DNA of 38,339 bases from Thermoplasmata archaeon (GTDB lineage: Archaea > Thermoplasmatota > DTKX01 > VGTL01): positions 1 to 38,339 of the forward strand of contig JAWCLH010000027.1 of NCBI GenBank assembly GCA_038851035.1, written 5' to 3'. Positions within the stretch are counted from its first letter, which is position 1; every line of letters begins with the position of its first letter. The position numbers were made by a program, and so were the translations under genes. This document shows, in pieces, positions 21,735-30,089 of this stretch. The notes beneath the pieces are model-generated. The model was not told the DNA's origin. It did not search any database and was given only the letters and a program-made list of their open reading frames with translations.

Positions 21735-23855
21735 ATGAAAATGAAAAATGGAGCAAGGGCAGCCGCTGCACTTATAATGGTGCTCGCCCTTCTGCCCGGA
21801 CCCGCTGGGGCTGTTGAGGGCAGGGGAGCGCCTGTGATTCAGGACCTGACCCAGCTGACCCCGGCCCCCCTCCACGGTGAACAGCTCGTCTTCAGGGCCT
21901 GCTGCACCGACCCCGACGGCGATGGAATTCGGGAGAGCCTTCTGATTCTCGATGGCATCGCCCTGCAAATGGCCGAGAATGACCCGGCCGACATTGACAC
22001 CACCGACGGGAAGCTCTTCAGCCTCAACTGGAGCGCCAAGGGCGGCAGCCACATCTACGCCTTCGCCTTCTCCGACGGTACGGACTGGACCAACACGACC
22101 CTCCATGAATTCGAGGTCCTCTGGGCCCCGCCCTCCGGCGACTGGGAGGTCCGGGAGGAACTGAGTGTGGCCAACGCAACCATCGAGCTCAGGGGGAACC
22201 TGCTGGTCAGAAGCGGCGGGACGCTCGAGCTCAGCAACACCACAATAAAAATCAACGGGGACGTGGACGGGAGGTACGGCGTTCTTGTGGAGCGGGGGGC
22301 GAGCCTCGCTCTGCGCAATGGCTCCAAGGTGACGAAATCGACGGGGGCCAAGGCCTACACATTCCGCGTCATGCCCGGCGGGACACTCCGGGTCATCGAC
22401 TCGGAGATATGGTACGCAGGCTACGAGAACCCGTCGGACAACAGCGCCATGGGCATTTTCGTCGAGGGCGACACGACAATCGAGCATTCCACAATCGTCA
22501 GCGGCGCCAAGGGCATAATAGCGGAGAACTGCGACCTCGTGATGCGCAACACCACCCTCAAGGAGGCCTTCAGGCGCAACGTAGAGGCGACAAACGCCTC
22601 CATCACCATGGAGGACTGCCTTGTCTACTCCTCGAGGGACGCCTGCAACGTGGAGTTCTTCAGGGGCACAAAGTCATTCATATCCCGATGCACCATCCAG
22701 AAGAACGGCCATAACGGCATCTGGATGAGGGATGGAGCGAGAGCAACGGTCACCGGCTGCCTCATCACTGATTCCAATCAGAACGGCATCTGGATGGACA
22801 ACGGGTGCGAGCTGACCGTCTCTGACACTGTCATCGAGACGAGCAGGGAGAATGGACTCTGGGTCAACGGCTCCTCGACCGTCACCGCGACCAACATTAC
22901 CATCCGCAACTGCCTCATGAACGGGACGTGGGTGAGCGGCGGCAGAATCACGATGATCGGGTCCAGAATCGAGGGGAACGAGCTGCACGGCTTCGCGGCC
23001 TTCGACGGCTGCGAAGTCACATTCAGGAGCAATTTCGTTAACAACAGCAGGAGGCACAACTACGAGACCACCAACTGCACCACCCTGATGGAGGACTGCG
23101 TCTTCGGGCCGAGCAGGGACGCCTGCAACGTCGAGTTCTTCGCTTACTCAAAGGCCACGGTCCGGAGGACCACCATAACGGGCGCTGGCCACAACTGCTT
23201 CTGGTTCCGCGACTACGCCGAAATCACCATAGAGGACTGCAACCTGAGCGCCAGCCCGAACAATGTTATCTGGTGCGACGTCGGCTGCAGGCTCACGGTC
23301 CGCAACTCCACCCTGAGCGGCGTCCCGCTCGACGGAATCAACTGCTCCAACTCCACCGTGACCGTCGAGGGCTGCACGATAAAGGACTGCGGGGGCTTGG
23401 GAATCAACTCCGTCAACTGCTCCCTGTCCGTCACGGGATGCACATTCAGCGGCAACACCATGGGGCAGGTTCTGGCGCGGAGCTACCTGAGCGTGAGGGT
23501 GCTGGACCCGAGGGGCCGGCCCATCTCCGGAGCGAGCGTGAAGATAACAGACCAGGAGAGGCGGGAGGTGTTCTCCGGGAAGACCGGGGACGACGGAACG
23601 ACCGGGGCTCCGCTTCTGCTCACCGGCTACAGAATCGACAATGATGGTAAAAGGACGGACTTCAGCTACACAATAAAGGCGACGAAGGGGGACTATGAGG
23701 GAACCCTGAAAACGGTCCTCGCCACAGGAAAAGGCGTGGAGCTCAGGGTGAAGGAGAAGCCGAAGCCAGGCCCCGGTTTCGAGCTCGTCGGTCTTCTGGC
23801 GGCGCTGGTCGTCGCAGCCGCGCTTGCCGGCGGGAGATTGAGAGGGGGCGAATAG
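21735..23855 (+). CDS. Right-handed beta-helix surface protein with PGF-CTERM-like tail
   Basis: A 706-residue secreted protein starting at an ATG with a strong GAGGAGGA site. Signal peptide about 1-27, then an Ig-like domain (about 30-130). A GDWEV entry motif leads to a long right-handed parallel beta-helix (about 135-590) built of 20-25-residue rungs rich in Asn, Thr and Cys, such as NGIWMRDGARATVTGC. The helix contains an internal duplication with an offset of about 160 residues. A carboxypeptidase-regulatory-like beta domain follows (about 592-668). The end is tripartite: PGPGF (678-682), hydrophobic stretch, and RLR. This suggests archaeosortase processing. No catalytic residues of pectate lyase type were recognised. 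The next gene starts 15 nt downstream, so this protein probably belongs to the polyferredoxin/reductase transcript. Confidence 0.88.
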   Translation: MKMKNGARAAAALIMVLALLPGPAGAVEGRGAPVIQDLTQLTPAPLHGEQLVFRACCTDPDGDGIRESLLILDGIALQMAENDPADIDTTDGKLFSLNWSAKGGSHIYAFAFSDGTDWTNTTLHEFEVLWAPPSGDWEVREELSVANATIELRGNLLVRSGGTLELSNTTIKINGDVDGRYGVLVERGASLALRNGSKVTKSTGAKAYTFRVMPGGTLRVIDSEIWYAGYENPSDNSAMGIFVEGDTTIEHSTIVSGAKGIIAENCDLVMRNTTLKEAFRRNVEATNASITMEDCLVYSSRDACNVEFFRGTKSFISRCTIQKNGHNGIWMRDGARATVTGCLITDSNQNGIWMDNGCELTVSDTVIETSRENGLWVNGSSTVTATNITIRNCLMNGTWVSGGRITMIGSRIEGNELHGFAAFDGCEVTFRSNFVNNSRRHNYETTNCTTLMEDCVFGPSRDACNVEFFAYSKATVRRTTITGAGHNCFWFRDYAEITIEDCNLSASPNNVIWCDVGCRLTVRNSTLSGVPLDGINCSNSTVTVEGCTIKDCGGLGINSVNCSLSVTGCTFSGNTMGQVLARSYLSVRVLDPRGRPISGASVKITDQERREVFSGKTGDDGTTGAPLLLTGYRIDNDGKRTDFSYTIKATKGDYEGTLKTVLATGKGVELRVKEKPKPGPGFELVGLLAALVVAAALAGGRLRGGE
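22570..23400 (+). repeat. Internal duplication in the beta-helix gene (480-bp offset)
   Basis: The near-identical stretch GGGACGCCTGCAACGT plus GAGTTCTTC occurs at about 22637 and again exactly 480 bp later at about 23117. Flanking rungs align at the protein level across roughly 110-140 residues, for example GHNGIWMRDGA with GHNCFWFRDYA. It looks like an old duplication of several beta-helix rungs. Confidence 0.65.
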
Positions 23856-23870
23856 GGGGGAACCGGGGCT

Positions 23871-24977
23871 GTGAAGGGGAGACGACTCCAGCGGGCCGTG
23901 GCCCTGATGGCCACGATGGGTCTGACCGCCCTCGCGCTTCTGCCACCGACCGCCAGCGCCGCTCCAAAGCTCGTGGTCTATGAGCTCAGGGTCGAGCCCG
24001 AGCCGTCGATTCAGGGCCCGGAATTGCCGATAGTGGTTACGGCCAGGGTGGGCTGCGGGGGTGCGTGCTGCTATGTGGTCTACGGCCGGGAAATGAGGGC
24101 CGAGCTTATCCTTCCGGAGAACTTTACCCTTGTCGACGGACCTCGCGTCCAGTGGCTGACCAGCCCCGGCCATCCTCAGGGGACGGTAGCGGCGCAGCCC
24201 GGCGGGGGCCTGACATGGATAACCCCGCGATGGGAGGTGAGGGGCTCCAGCCTCGGCACTTACAACCTCTCGGTGAGAATCACAGGCACGAACGACGCCG
24301 GCGACAGCATCAACGTGACCTCCCCGGCCGAGGTGACGATAGCCTCCGGTGCCGCGATTTCATCACCGATTTTCCCGCATAGGCCGGTCGTGGGGAGGGA
24401 GACGGTTCTGCTCGTCAGCGTTAGCTCCCGCAGGGGGGTCGGCTCGGTCACGCTCTTCTACAGCGCGGACAACAGGACATGGAGGAGCTCTACCATGGAA
24501 CCGGTCGGGGGAGACTTTTATAAGGGCTCCCTTCCCCCCCGCCAGCGCGAGATGAGTTATATAATTTACTTGGAGTCTGTTGACACGGCCGGCGAGACCT
24601 TCCGCACCGGCCTCTACACTGTCAGGGTCCGGGACCCCGAGAGGGCCGCGGGGGTCTCGAGCGCCGCGACCCTCATCGTCGCGGCCGGCTCTTTCGCGGG
24701 CCTCTTCCTGATTCTCTACTTCGGGACACGCACACCCCTCCACGTCCGAGCCCGGGGAATCCTTTTAGTCGGGAGTCGCGCGATGGAGGAAGTCCCGCGG
24801 GACAGGGAGGGCCTGAGGGCGGCGCAGAGGAGGCTGGTGGCGCTCAGGTGGAGAGTTCTGGCGATTCTGGTCGCCGTCATGATAGTCCTCTTCCTGATTT
24901 CGCTGCTCACGGGCCAGCTGGAGAGGGTGGTCAGCCACACCACCAACCCGCAGGAGGCCGTCATCAGGTGGTGGTGA
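23871..24977 (+). CDS. Secreted-domain protein with two C-terminal membrane helices
   Basis: Not recognised as a named family. The 368-residue product starts at a GTG 15 nt after the beta-helix gene with a G-rich stretch before it. A signal peptide (about 1-31) is followed by an N-terminal beta-sandwich-like domain (about 33-155) with a cysteine cluster GCGGACCY (C62, C66, C67), and a second Ig-like domain (about 160-255) with a sequence like VGSVTLFYSADNRTW. Two hydrophobic helices (about 264-284 and 328-348) bracket a basic, probably cytoplasmic loop of about 43 residues. Its place between the beta-helix protein and the polyferredoxin fusion suggests a membrane accessory of that unit. The polyferredoxin gene starts 85 bp downstream. 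Confidence 0.75.
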   Translation: MKGRRLQRAVALMATMGLTALALLPPTASAAPKLVVYELRVEPEPSIQGPELPIVVTARVGCGGACCYVVYGREMRAELILPENFTLVDGPRVQWLTSPGHPQGTVAAQPGGGLTWITPRWEVRGSSLGTYNLSVRITGTNDAGDSINVTSPAEVTIASGAAISSPIFPHRPVVGRETVLLVSVSSRRGVGSVTLFYSADNRTWRSSTMEPVGGDFYKGSLPPRQREMSYIIYLESVDTAGETFRTGLYTVRVRDPERAAGVSSAATLIVAAGSFAGLFLILYFGTRTPLHVRARGILLVGSRAMEEVPRDREGLRAAQRRLVALRWRVLAILVAVMIVLFLISLLTGQLERVVSHTTNPQEAVIRWW

Positions 24978-25062
24978 GGGGGGTGGTGTCGTGCGATTGC
25001 TGGAACTGGATGAGGCTCGATATGTGTCCAAGGAGTGAGAATGGAAAATGAGGTGAGGCCGA

Positions 25063-28000
25063 TTGACCGCTGGGGTTGAGGAGGAAGGTGCAAAGGGCCC
25101 CGGGAAGAGAGACAGCCGCGCCCTCTCACTTTCTTCCCTCTTTCTCATCGCCTCCGGAGCCGGATGGCTCCTCTCGGGCCTCCTCAATCTGGCGGCGCTG
25201 GCTGCGACGCAACTCGGCCGCGGCAGGGTCGTCCCGGGCGCGATGTACCCCCTCCTCGATGTGGACGGCTGGATGTTCTTCCTCCTCTGCGTCCTCTCTT
25301 TCTCGCTGATGGGCGTGATCGGTTTGGGGGCCGGTTGGGGCGTCCTGAAAAAAAGGTACTGGGCGCGATCCCTCGCGCTCTCATTCTCGATTATGGCCGC
25401 GGTCAGCGGCGCTCTACTAGCGACCTACACATATCCCGCTCCGGGCGTCCTTCTCGCCCTCGCCCACCTCGTTTTCGTGGTGTATCTCGTCCGCTCGAGA
25501 GAAATGGAGAGGGCCTTTCCCGTGTGGGTGAGCAGGCACGCGCGCGGCGCCTCCCAGTTCTCCCTCCTCTTCCTCCTGAACGCGACCGCGGTCGGCTCCC
25601 TTATCATCGCGCCCATGCTGCCCCTGCTCCGCTTCAGGCACATGTCCGGGGGCACATACGGCGTCCCGCTCTGCTCGCTTGGCTCGATATCCCGTTGCCT
25701 GAGCGGGAACTGGGCCGACCTCCTCCTCGCCCCCGTGCTCCTGATCGCGGTGCTGATGCTCGTCGGCCTTCTCGTCGGAAGAGCGCTCTGCGGCTGGGCC
25801 TGCCCGATAGGCTTCCTCCAGGACCTAGCCGCACGCGTCAAGGGGCTAGCGGGCGCGGGCGACGTCGAGCCCTCGATGAGGGCGCACGAGCTCCTCAGGC
25901 TCGTCAAGTACGCCGTCCTGCTCTTCGTGCTGCTCCTGGCGCTCAACATCGGGATAGCCAGCGTCCTCAGCCCGGACGCAAAGGGCGAGCTCGCCTCCGG
26001 CCTCTCGGGTTTCCCCCTGTTCCAGTCTGGGGCGACGCCCTGCGAGGCCTGCCCCGCACCCATCACGGGCTACTTCCTCCCGGACGACCTCATCACTAAC
26101 GGTCTGGCGGGGAGGTTTGTGATGACGCCCGAGGCCGCGCTCAGGCTCTTCGTGCTCGCGGGCTTCGTCATCGGCGCGCTGCTGATGCCGCGCTTCTTCT
26201 GCCGCTACTTCTGCCCTGCGGGGGCGATGGCCGCGCTGTTCAACAGGGTCAGCGCGCTCTCGATAGAGAAGGACCAGGAGAGGTGCACGGACTGCGGCTA
26301 CTGCGTGACCGCCTGCCCCATGCGCATCACCCGCCTGAGGGACGAGCGCGTGGACTCGAGGGTCCACGACACCGAGTGCACCTTCTGCCTCGAGTGCGTG
26401 GACAGATGCCCGGAGCGCGCCCTCTCCCTGAGCTTCCAGGGCAGGAGCGTCTACAGCGGTGGCAAGGAGTGGTGGCTCAGGACGCTCAGGGAGACCGGGC
26501 CGCCCTCCGGGGAGCTGGAGGAGACCCCTGCCCCTCCCACAGCCAGCCCGCCGGCGATTGGCGGGGGAAGGGGAGCACAGCCGCCGGGAGATGAGGGGAG
26601 GAGGGGGGCAGCCGCCCTTCTTGCGCTCCTGATTGCCGCTTCTCTCGTCGCCCCGGCTCTCGTGTCCACGGATGTCTCCGGGAGGGAGTACGGCCCCGGC
26701 AACCTGCCCCCCGCGAACCACCGCGGCGACCGCACCCTCTCATCCGGCGATAGGCTCATCGTCAGGGCTTCGGAGCTCACCATCAACGGCAGCTTGATTC
26801 TAGAAGAAAACGCCTCTGTGTTGATCTCGGAAGGCTCCACGGTCACAATAAACGGCGACCTCTGGCTCTCGGGGAAGTCGTCCCTGCGCATCGAGAACTC
26901 GACGCTGAGAATTCGGGTCCCCGAGGAGCCGCCGATGAGAATCGAGGAGCTCTACCTGGCCCCCAGCGGCTTCGTCCTAGTCGAGGAGGACGCCTCGATG
27001 TGGCTCTCGGGCGCCAGGCTCGAGGTCTCGAGGCTCCGGGAGACCCTGATGCAGGGTATCGTGAGTCCTGGCTTCGGGCGAATCGGGGAGAGCTACACCT
27101 ATAGAATAACCTACACCGACCCGCAGGAGCGGCCCCCGGAGCGGCTCGTCGCGGTTATAGACGGCGAGACCCTCAACATGACGCAGGAGGACCCCGACGA
27201 CACCACCTTCCGAGACGGCGTGGTTTACAGGTGTGAGGCGGTCCTCCCCGCGGGCAACCACAGTTACCACTTCGAGTGCGAGGGCCCCGACGGCCCCCTG
27301 CGCTACCCGCGCGAGGGCGAGATTCCGGGACCGCACGTCGGCACGGACGAGCCGATTTTTCTCTTCGGCTCGGAGATGCTCGTCAGCTTCGGGACCGTCG
27401 AGGCGCTCTCCTCGACGATAGACATGGAGGCGACCCTATACACCCACATGGACTCCAGACTCACCCTTGAGCGCTCGTCCCTGAGGTGCGGTCTCACCAT
27501 CGAGATAAACCCGCTCTGCGTCTTCACCGAGTCGAACGTGCCGAGCATGGTCGTCAAGGAGAGAACGGGAGCGGTCAAGGTGATTCTGCGCGACTGCACC
27601 GTGGGCACCGCGGTCATCGAGAGCGTCTCCGGCGTCCTCTTTGAGCGATGCACCGTCGAGACCCTGGACATGCAGTCCGAGTCCCGGACCACGGTGATTG
27701 GCTCGACCGTCAGGTTCCTCAGCGCCGGCGGCAACGCCTCCGCCCTCCTCGACGCATCCACGGTCACCGCGACCGAGTTCCCCCACATGCGGCTCGGGGG
27801 GGACTGCTGCGTGACTGCCATCAATGGGACCCGCCTCGGGCTGGTCCACATGCACGAGCGCGCCCGGCTCTACCTGACCGCGTCCGAGGTGGGGAGGCTC
27901 GAGGCGCATGACGACGCACGGGTGTGGAGCGAGGGCGCGGCCATAGAACAGCAGGAGCTCTCAGGCAACGCGACAATCCTCAACACCATGAGGATAAGGG

Positions 28001-28680
28001 CGACCGTGAACGGCAGGCCGGCCGTCGTGGAGGTGGAGGTGATCTCCCCGGGCGGCGAGCTGCTGGTCTCCACGACCACCCGCGAGGACGGCTCCAGGAG
28101 CTTCGCGGTGCCGACGCGCATCGTCCGCCCCAGCGGCACGGAGGAGCTGGAGCGCTGCACGATAAGGGTGAGGTACATGTCGCTCGAGAGCGTGACGGAG
28201 CACAACCTGAGCGGGAGCCCGGAGGTCAATGTCTCGCTCGAGGACCTCATGCCGCCGCGCATCGAGGACATCGAGTTCGACCACTACTTCAGGACGGAGG
28301 GCGAGGCGCTGGTCAGGGCGCGTGTGAGCGACGGGAGCGGCTCGGGCGTGAGCCGGGTGGAGGTGGCGTACTCCGTGGACGGTGGTAGGGAGAGATGGGC
28401 CAAACTCTTCCATATCGGCGGTGGCCTGTACGAGGGGACACTGACAGGCCTCAAGGGGGCGAGCGAGGTGAGGTTCAGGGTAGTGGCGAGCGACTGGATG
28501 AACAACACAATGTCGTCCCCGCCGAGAGCGGTTGGCGTGGGCGCGCCCCGGTGGGCGTGGGGCGCGGCGCTCGCGCTTGTTGCGGCCTTGCTCGCGCTTG
28601 CGGCGGGCTGGGCGCTGCTGGAGCGCCTCAGACTCAAGAGGTTCGTGAGGGGCGGGGGGCCCCGCGAGGCGGAGAGGTGA
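25063..28680 (+). CDS. NapH-like membrane polyferredoxin fused to extracytoplasmic beta-helix
   Basis: A 1205-residue fusion not known to me as a described family. The N-terminal half has about five to seven membrane helices (within 21-390) and the CxxxCP pairs of the NapH/NosR/CcoG-type family: C243/C247 (CGWACPIGF) and C380/C384 (CRYFCPAGA), plus C327xxC330. Two ferredoxin-type [4Fe-4S] motifs follow: C408, C411, C414, C418 and C439, C442, C445, C449. After a Pro/Gly-rich linker and a membrane helix (about 516-534) comes a beta-helix/Ig-like region (about 555-1060), including a carboxypeptidase-regulatory-like module, an Ig-like domain (about 1065-1155), and a final membrane helix (about 1164-1187) with a basic tail. 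The TTG start has AGGTGAGG 4 nt before it; no ATG or GTG is available nearby in frame. The reductase gene starts 5 nt after the stop, implying coupled translation. It probably moves electrons at the membrane. Confidence 0.88.
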   Translation: MTAGVEEEGAKGPGKRDSRALSLSSLFLIASGAGWLLSGLLNLAALAATQLGRGRVVPGAMYPLLDVDGWMFFLLCVLSFSLMGVIGLGAGWGVLKKRYWARSLALSFSIMAAVSGALLATYTYPAPGVLLALAHLVFVVYLVRSREMERAFPVWVSRHARGASQFSLLFLLNATAVGSLIIAPMLPLLRFRHMSGGTYGVPLCSLGSISRCLSGNWADLLLAPVLLIAVLMLVGLLVGRALCGWACPIGFLQDLAARVKGLAGAGDVEPSMRAHELLRLVKYAVLLFVLLLALNIGIASVLSPDAKGELASGLSGFPLFQSGATPCEACPAPITGYFLPDDLITNGLAGRFVMTPEAALRLFVLAGFVIGALLMPRFFCRYFCPAGAMAALFNRVSALSIEKDQERCTDCGYCVTACPMRITRLRDERVDSRVHDTECTFCLECVDRCPERALSLSFQGRSVYSGGKEWWLRTLRETGPPSGELEETPAPPTASPPAIGGGRGAQPPGDEGRRGAAALLALLIAASLVAPALVSTDVSGREYGPGNLPPANHRGDRTLSSGDRLIVRASELTINGSLILEENASVLISEGSTVTINGDLWLSGKSSLRIENSTLRIRVPEEPPMRIEELYLAPSGFVLVEEDASMWLSGARLEVSRLRETLMQGIVSPGFGRIGESYTYRITYTDPQERPPERLVAVIDGETLNMTQEDPDDTTFRDGVVYRCEAVLPAGNHSYHFECEGPDGPLRYPREGEIPGPHVGTDEPIFLFGSEMLVSFGTVEALSSTIDMEATLYTHMDSRLTLERSSLRCGLTIEINPLCVFTESNVPSMVVKERTGAVKVILRDCTVGTAVIESVSGVLFERCTVETLDMQSESRTTVIGSTVRFLSAGGNASALLDASTVTATEFPHMRLGGDCCVTAINGTRLGLVHMHERARLYLTASEVGRLEAHDDARVWSEGAAIEQQELSGNATILNTMRIRATVNGRPAVVEVEVISPGGELLVSTTTREDGSRSFAVPTRIVRPSGTEELERCTIRVRYMSLESVTEHNLSGSPEVNVSLEDLMPPRIEDIEFDHYFRTEGEALVRARVSDGSGSGVSRVEVAYSVDGGRERWAKLFHIGGGLYEGTLTGLKGASEVRFRVVASDWMNNTMSSPPRAVGVGAPRWAWGAALALVAALLALAAGWALLERLRLKRFVRGGGPREAER

Positions 28681-28685
28681 TTCCG

Positions 28686-30089
28686 ATGGAGGGAGGTGAG
28701 AGGGAGATTCCGGAGGGCCGGGAAGCGCCGGCGGAGGAGACCGGCGAGCCGGGGGGCGGCGGGATGGAGGGAGGAGGGAATGGAGAAGTGGGAGGGGGAC
28801 GCGCGGAGGAAGCGACGCGGGGGCCCGGGGACGAGGGGAGCGGCCCCGCGCCTGAACTCAGCCCCACGGTTCAGGAGGTCGCGGGGCGGATTGAGGAGGA
28901 GGTCTCGGAGATGGAGCGCTCCGGCTCCGGCCTCGAGGGGATGAGGTACTTCTACGGGCTCGCCCGGGGCCTCTTCACGAAGAGGGTCGAGGAGCTGCGG
29001 GCGCTGAAGGAGCAGGGGAAGAAGCTCATCGGCGTATTCTGCAACTTCGTGCCCGAGGAGCTTGTGATCGCCGCCGGCGCTGTGCCCATCAGGCTCTGCT
29101 CCGGCTGCCAGGAGCCGATCGCCACGGCCGAGGAGGTCCTTCCCAGGAACTTCTGCCCCGCGATCAAGTCGTCGCTGGGGATGCTGATGGTCCAGTCGCC
29201 CCACTTCCAGCTCGCGGACCTGCTCATCACGCCGACCACCTGCGATGGGAAGAAGAAGATGGCCGAGGTTCTGGCGGAGTACAGGCCGACCTGGGTCCTC
29301 GAGGTTCCGCACACCACCCTCACCACGCAGGCCCGCCAGCTCTGGGCAAACGAGCTGGCGATGCTGAAGAGGAATCTGGAGCAGTTCACCGGAAACAGAA
29401 TCACGAGGGCGGGGTTGCGCGCCGCGATCGAGCTGACCAACCGCCGGAGGGCGCTGATTCGGAGGCTATACGAGGCGCGGAAGAGGGAGGACGTGCCGAT
29501 ATGGGGCAGGGACGCGCTCCTGGCCACAAACCTCTGGTTCCACGACGACCCCGCGAGGTGGGCGGCGCAGATGGAGAGGCTGTGCGACGAGGTCGAGAGG
29601 AGGGAGAGGGGGGTGGCCGACAGGAAGGCCCCCAGAATTCTCCTGACGGGCAGCCCGGTGATTCTGCCGACCTGGAAGCTGCCCAGACTCATAGAGGAGT
29701 CGGGAGGCGTTCTGGTCGCGGACGAGATATGCACTGGCGCGAAGGTGGTCTGGGACCCGGTGTACGTGAAGGACTACTCGATGACTGGGATGCTTCTCGG
29801 CCTCGCCGACCGCTACCTGATGAACTCCTGCGCCTGCTTCACCCCGAACCGCTCGCGTGTCGAGAGGCTGCTCCAGTTCGCGCAGCAGTTCAGGGCGAGC
29901 GGGGTGGTCTACCACGTGCTCATGGGCTGCTACATATACAGCATCGAGGCGCGGCACATAGAGAGGGCCCTGATGGAGAAGGGGACGCCGATGCTCACAA
30001 TCGAGACCGACTACAGCACAGAGGACGTGGAGCAGATTCGCACCCGCGTGGAGGCTTTTCTGGAGATGATAACGAGCGCGAGGGTGTGA
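28686..30089 (+). CDS. Double-cubane-cluster-type ATP-dependent reductase (YjiM/DCCP, HgdB superfamily)
   Basis: A member of the 2-hydroxyacyl-CoA dehydratase/BcrB-HgdB superfamily, closest in motifs to the stand-alone YjiM/double-cubane cluster proteins. Those homodimers hold an [Fe8S9] cluster and accept electrons from an HgdC-like ATPase to reduce small molecules. The ATG at 28686 follows a GGAGAGGTG site; residues 1-75 are Gly/Glu-rich and probably disordered. The core (about 85-467) has FCNFVPEELVIAAG (C119), CSGC (138/141), EEVLPRNFCPAIKSS (C157), TTCDGKKKM (C186), EICTGAK (C349), CAC (382/384) and MGC (C415). EEVLPRNFCPAIKSS and TTCDGKKKM are characteristic of the stand-alone group. 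No second dehydratase subunit is encoded nearby. The physiological substrate is unknown even for studied relatives. Confidence 0.88.
   Translation: MEGGEREIPEGREAPAEETGEPGGGGMEGGGNGEVGGGRAEEATRGPGDEGSGPAPELSPTVQEVAGRIEEEVSEMERSGSGLEGMRYFYGLARGLFTKRVEELRALKEQGKKLIGVFCNFVPEELVIAAGAVPIRLCSGCQEPIATAEEVLPRNFCPAIKSSLGMLMVQSPHFQLADLLITPTTCDGKKKMAEVLAEYRPTWVLEVPHTTLTTQARQLWANELAMLKRNLEQFTGNRITRAGLRAAIELTNRRRALIRRLYEARKREDVPIWGRDALLATNLWFHDDPARWAAQMERLCDEVERRERGVADRKAPRILLTGSPVILPTWKLPRLIEESGGVLVADEICTGAKVVWDPVYVKDYSMTGMLLGLADRYLMNSCACFTPNRSRVERLLQFAQQFRASGVVYHVLMGCYIYSIEARHIERALMEKGTPMLTIETDYSTEDVEQIRTRVEAFLEMITSARV

Noticed and set aside
25063-26480. Periplasmic nitrate reductase or nitrous oxide reductase system
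   Set aside because: The NapH/NosR-like segment lacks any NapA, NosZ or FMN-binding partner in the window; this membrane ferredoxin type is shared by many electron-transfer systems.
20037-30089. 2-hydroxyglutaryl-CoA or benzoyl-CoA pathway
   Set aside because: Only one HgdB-type subunit is encoded, with stand-alone YjiM-like motifs, and there is no CoA-transferase, dehydratase alpha subunit or benzoyl-CoA pathway gene nearby.
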